Shown here one piece after another: positions 4,827 through 5,641 of a stretch of DNA of 5,641 nucleotides (positions are counted from its first letter, which is position 1; every line of letters starts with the position of its first letter). The stretch comes from an uncultured Gemmatimonadota bacterium (GTDB lineage: Bacteria; Gemmatimonadota; Gemmatimonadetes; Gemmatimonadales; Gemmatimonadaceae). The notes under the pieces are model-generated. The model was not told the DNA's origin. It was given only the letters and a program-made list of their open reading frames with translations, and searched no databases. The stretch spans positions 1 through 5,641 of the forward strand of contig CAMLEQ010000268.1 in NCBI GenBank assembly GCA_946479015.1, read 5' to 3'. A program made the translations under genes and the position numbers.

Positions 4827-5641
4827 TCACGCCTCCGGGCGCGTCGCGAGCCGCTCGCGGATGAGGCGCAGCGCGCACTCCAGCTCCCCACCCTCGAGCT
4901 CCAGCCGCGGCGGGCGAACCCTGGCGCTCCCGCGTCCCACCTCCGCCTGCACGAGCTTGATGAGCTGCACGAACTTGGGCACGGTGTCGAGCCTCAGCAG
5001 GGGAAGGAACCAGTCATAGAGCCGGCGCACCGCCGCGACGTTCCCCGACACGGCCAGCTCGAACAGGCGCACCGATTCGTCGGGGAGCGCGTTCACCAGC
5101 CCGGCCACCCACCCCACGGCGCCCGCGCCCACCCCTTCCACCACCAGGTCGTCGAGCCCCACGAAGATCGCCAGCCGGTCGCCAGCAAGCGCGCGGATGG
5201 CGGTGATGCGCCGCACGTCCCCGCTCGACTCCTTCACCGCGTGCAGGTTGTCGTGCCGCGCGAGCGCGAGCACCTGCTCGGGGCGGAAGTCGGTGCCATA
5301 GGCGATGGGGTTGTTGTACAGCATGCACGAGAGCGGGGTGGCATCGATCACCGCCTCCACGTGCGCGAGCATCTCGCGGTCGTCGCCGCGGTACACGTAC
5401 GGCGGGAGCACCATCAGCCCCCCGCACCCGGCGCGCTCCGCCGCGCGCGCGAGCGCCACGGCTTCGGCGGTGCTCAGCGAGGAGATTCCGGCCACCACCG
5501 GCACGCGTTCCCCCGCGCCCTCGCGGCACGTCTCGAGGATGCGCACCTTCTCGTCGAAGGCGAGCGTCTGCCCCTCGCCGAGGGAACCGAGCGGGATGAT
5601 GCCGCGCGCGCCGCGCTCCACCAGCCACGCCACGTGGGCGC
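4827..5641 (-). CDS. lhpC: DapA/DHDPS-family lyase, probable 1-pyrroline-4-hydroxy-2-carboxylate deaminase (5' end outside window)
   Basis: A class I aldolase-fold (TIM barrel) Schiff-base enzyme of the dihydrodipicolinate synthase superfamily. It is predicted to deaminate and dehydrate 1-pyrroline-4-hydroxy-2-carboxylate to 2-oxoglutarate semialdehyde. The frame is open to the window edge: A-H precede the V-A-W-L-V-E-R-G segment, so the GTG at 5633 is internal and roughly the first 30 residues are missing. Counting from that codon, LYNNP holds the catalytic Tyr (Y106) and HAVKESSGD holds the Schiff-base Lys (K134, codon 5234-5232). The 28-residue spacing equals that of DapA Tyr133 and Lys161. 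The DapA signature GTTGE is replaced by GSLGE, arguing against lysine biosynthesis. The gene ends one base before the epimerase GTG, so it shares that transcript. Other superfamily members, such as KDG aldolase or N-acetylneuraminate lyase types, are possible, but the context supports the hydroxyproline role. Confidence 0.88.
   Translation of the reverse strand, partial: AHVAWLVERGARGIIPLGSLGEGQTLAFDEKVRILETCREGAGERVPVVAGISSLSTAEAVALARAAERAGCGGLMVLPPYVYRGDDREMLAHVEAVIDATPLSCMLYNNPIAYGTDFRPEQVLALARHDNLHAVKESSGDVRRITAIRALAGDRLAIFVGLDDLVVEGVGAGAVGWVAGLVNALPDESVRLFELAVSGNVAAVRRLYDWFLPLLRLDTVPKFVQLIKLVQAEVGRGSARVRPPRLELEGGELECALRLIRERLATRPEA
4832..4836 (-). promoter_or_regulatory. Shine-Dalgarno GGAGG for the epimerase
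   Basis: GGAGG sits six bases before the GTG at 4825, within the final Pro-Glu-Ala codons of the lyase. It decides between this GTG and longer open-frame starts that would overlap the lyase by dozens of bases. The same GGAGGCG string ends the DAO-family gene ahead of its downstream neighbour. Confidence 0.75.

Noticed and set aside
4058..4864. Plus-strand open frame of 268 codons opposite the epimerase
   Set aside because: It is a mirror frame of a convincing gene, with His/Arg/Ala-rich product and no homology signal that I recognise.
4827..5641. Lysine-biosynthetic DapA
   Set aside because: GTTGE is changed to GSLGE, and the gene is the first visible member of an amino-acid degradation operon.

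Overview
The window is a very GC-rich bacterial segment with no introns. Genes overlap or abut, and GTG starts are frequent. The 7-bp CGGGAAN repeats in and between genes resemble those I associate with high-GC soil bacteria such as Gemmatimonadota and some Xanthomonadales. That taxonomic hint comes from memory and is weak; the sequence alone does not fix the organism.

Layout. Bases 2-988 (+) hold the C-terminal part of an M20-family zinc peptidase whose 5' end lies outside the window. Bases 989-1104 are the only intergenic gap. It separates two convergent transcripts and holds a perfect 18-bp inverted repeat plus degenerate heptamer repeats. From 1105 to 5641 everything is one minus-strand operon, read from the right edge leftwards: a DapA/DHDPS-fold lyase (5'-partial, 4827-5641), a proline racemase/4-hydroxyproline 2-epimerase (3869-4825), a DAO-family FAD dehydrogenase (2700-3872), and a fused [2Fe-2S]-FAD-[2Fe-2S] oxidoreductase (1105-2703). 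The three junctions are a 1-nt gap, a GTGA overlap and an ATGA overlap, so translational coupling is likely.

Together these genes match the bacterial trans-4-hydroxy-L-proline degradation pathway. The epimerase makes cis-4-hydroxy-D-proline. The two oxidoreductases would form a dehydrogenase of the LhpBEF type that oxidises it to 1-pyrroline-4-hydroxy-2-carboxylate. The DapA-fold enzyme would deaminate and dehydrate this to 2-oxoglutarate semialdehyde. The last enzyme, 2-oxoglutarate semialdehyde dehydrogenase, is not in the window and may lie beyond the right edge.

The most unusual point is the fused oxidoreductase. What is normally a separate small ferredoxin-like subunit (LhpF/HcnA type) is joined to the FAD subunit (LhpE/HcnB type) by a linker encoded entirely by nine 7-bp repeats. 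A second array of the same repeat family encodes the last residues before its stop codon. Repeat DNA therefore appears to have shaped both the fusion joint and the C-terminus. The pathway itself is known; the repeat-built subunit fusion is the part worth following up.
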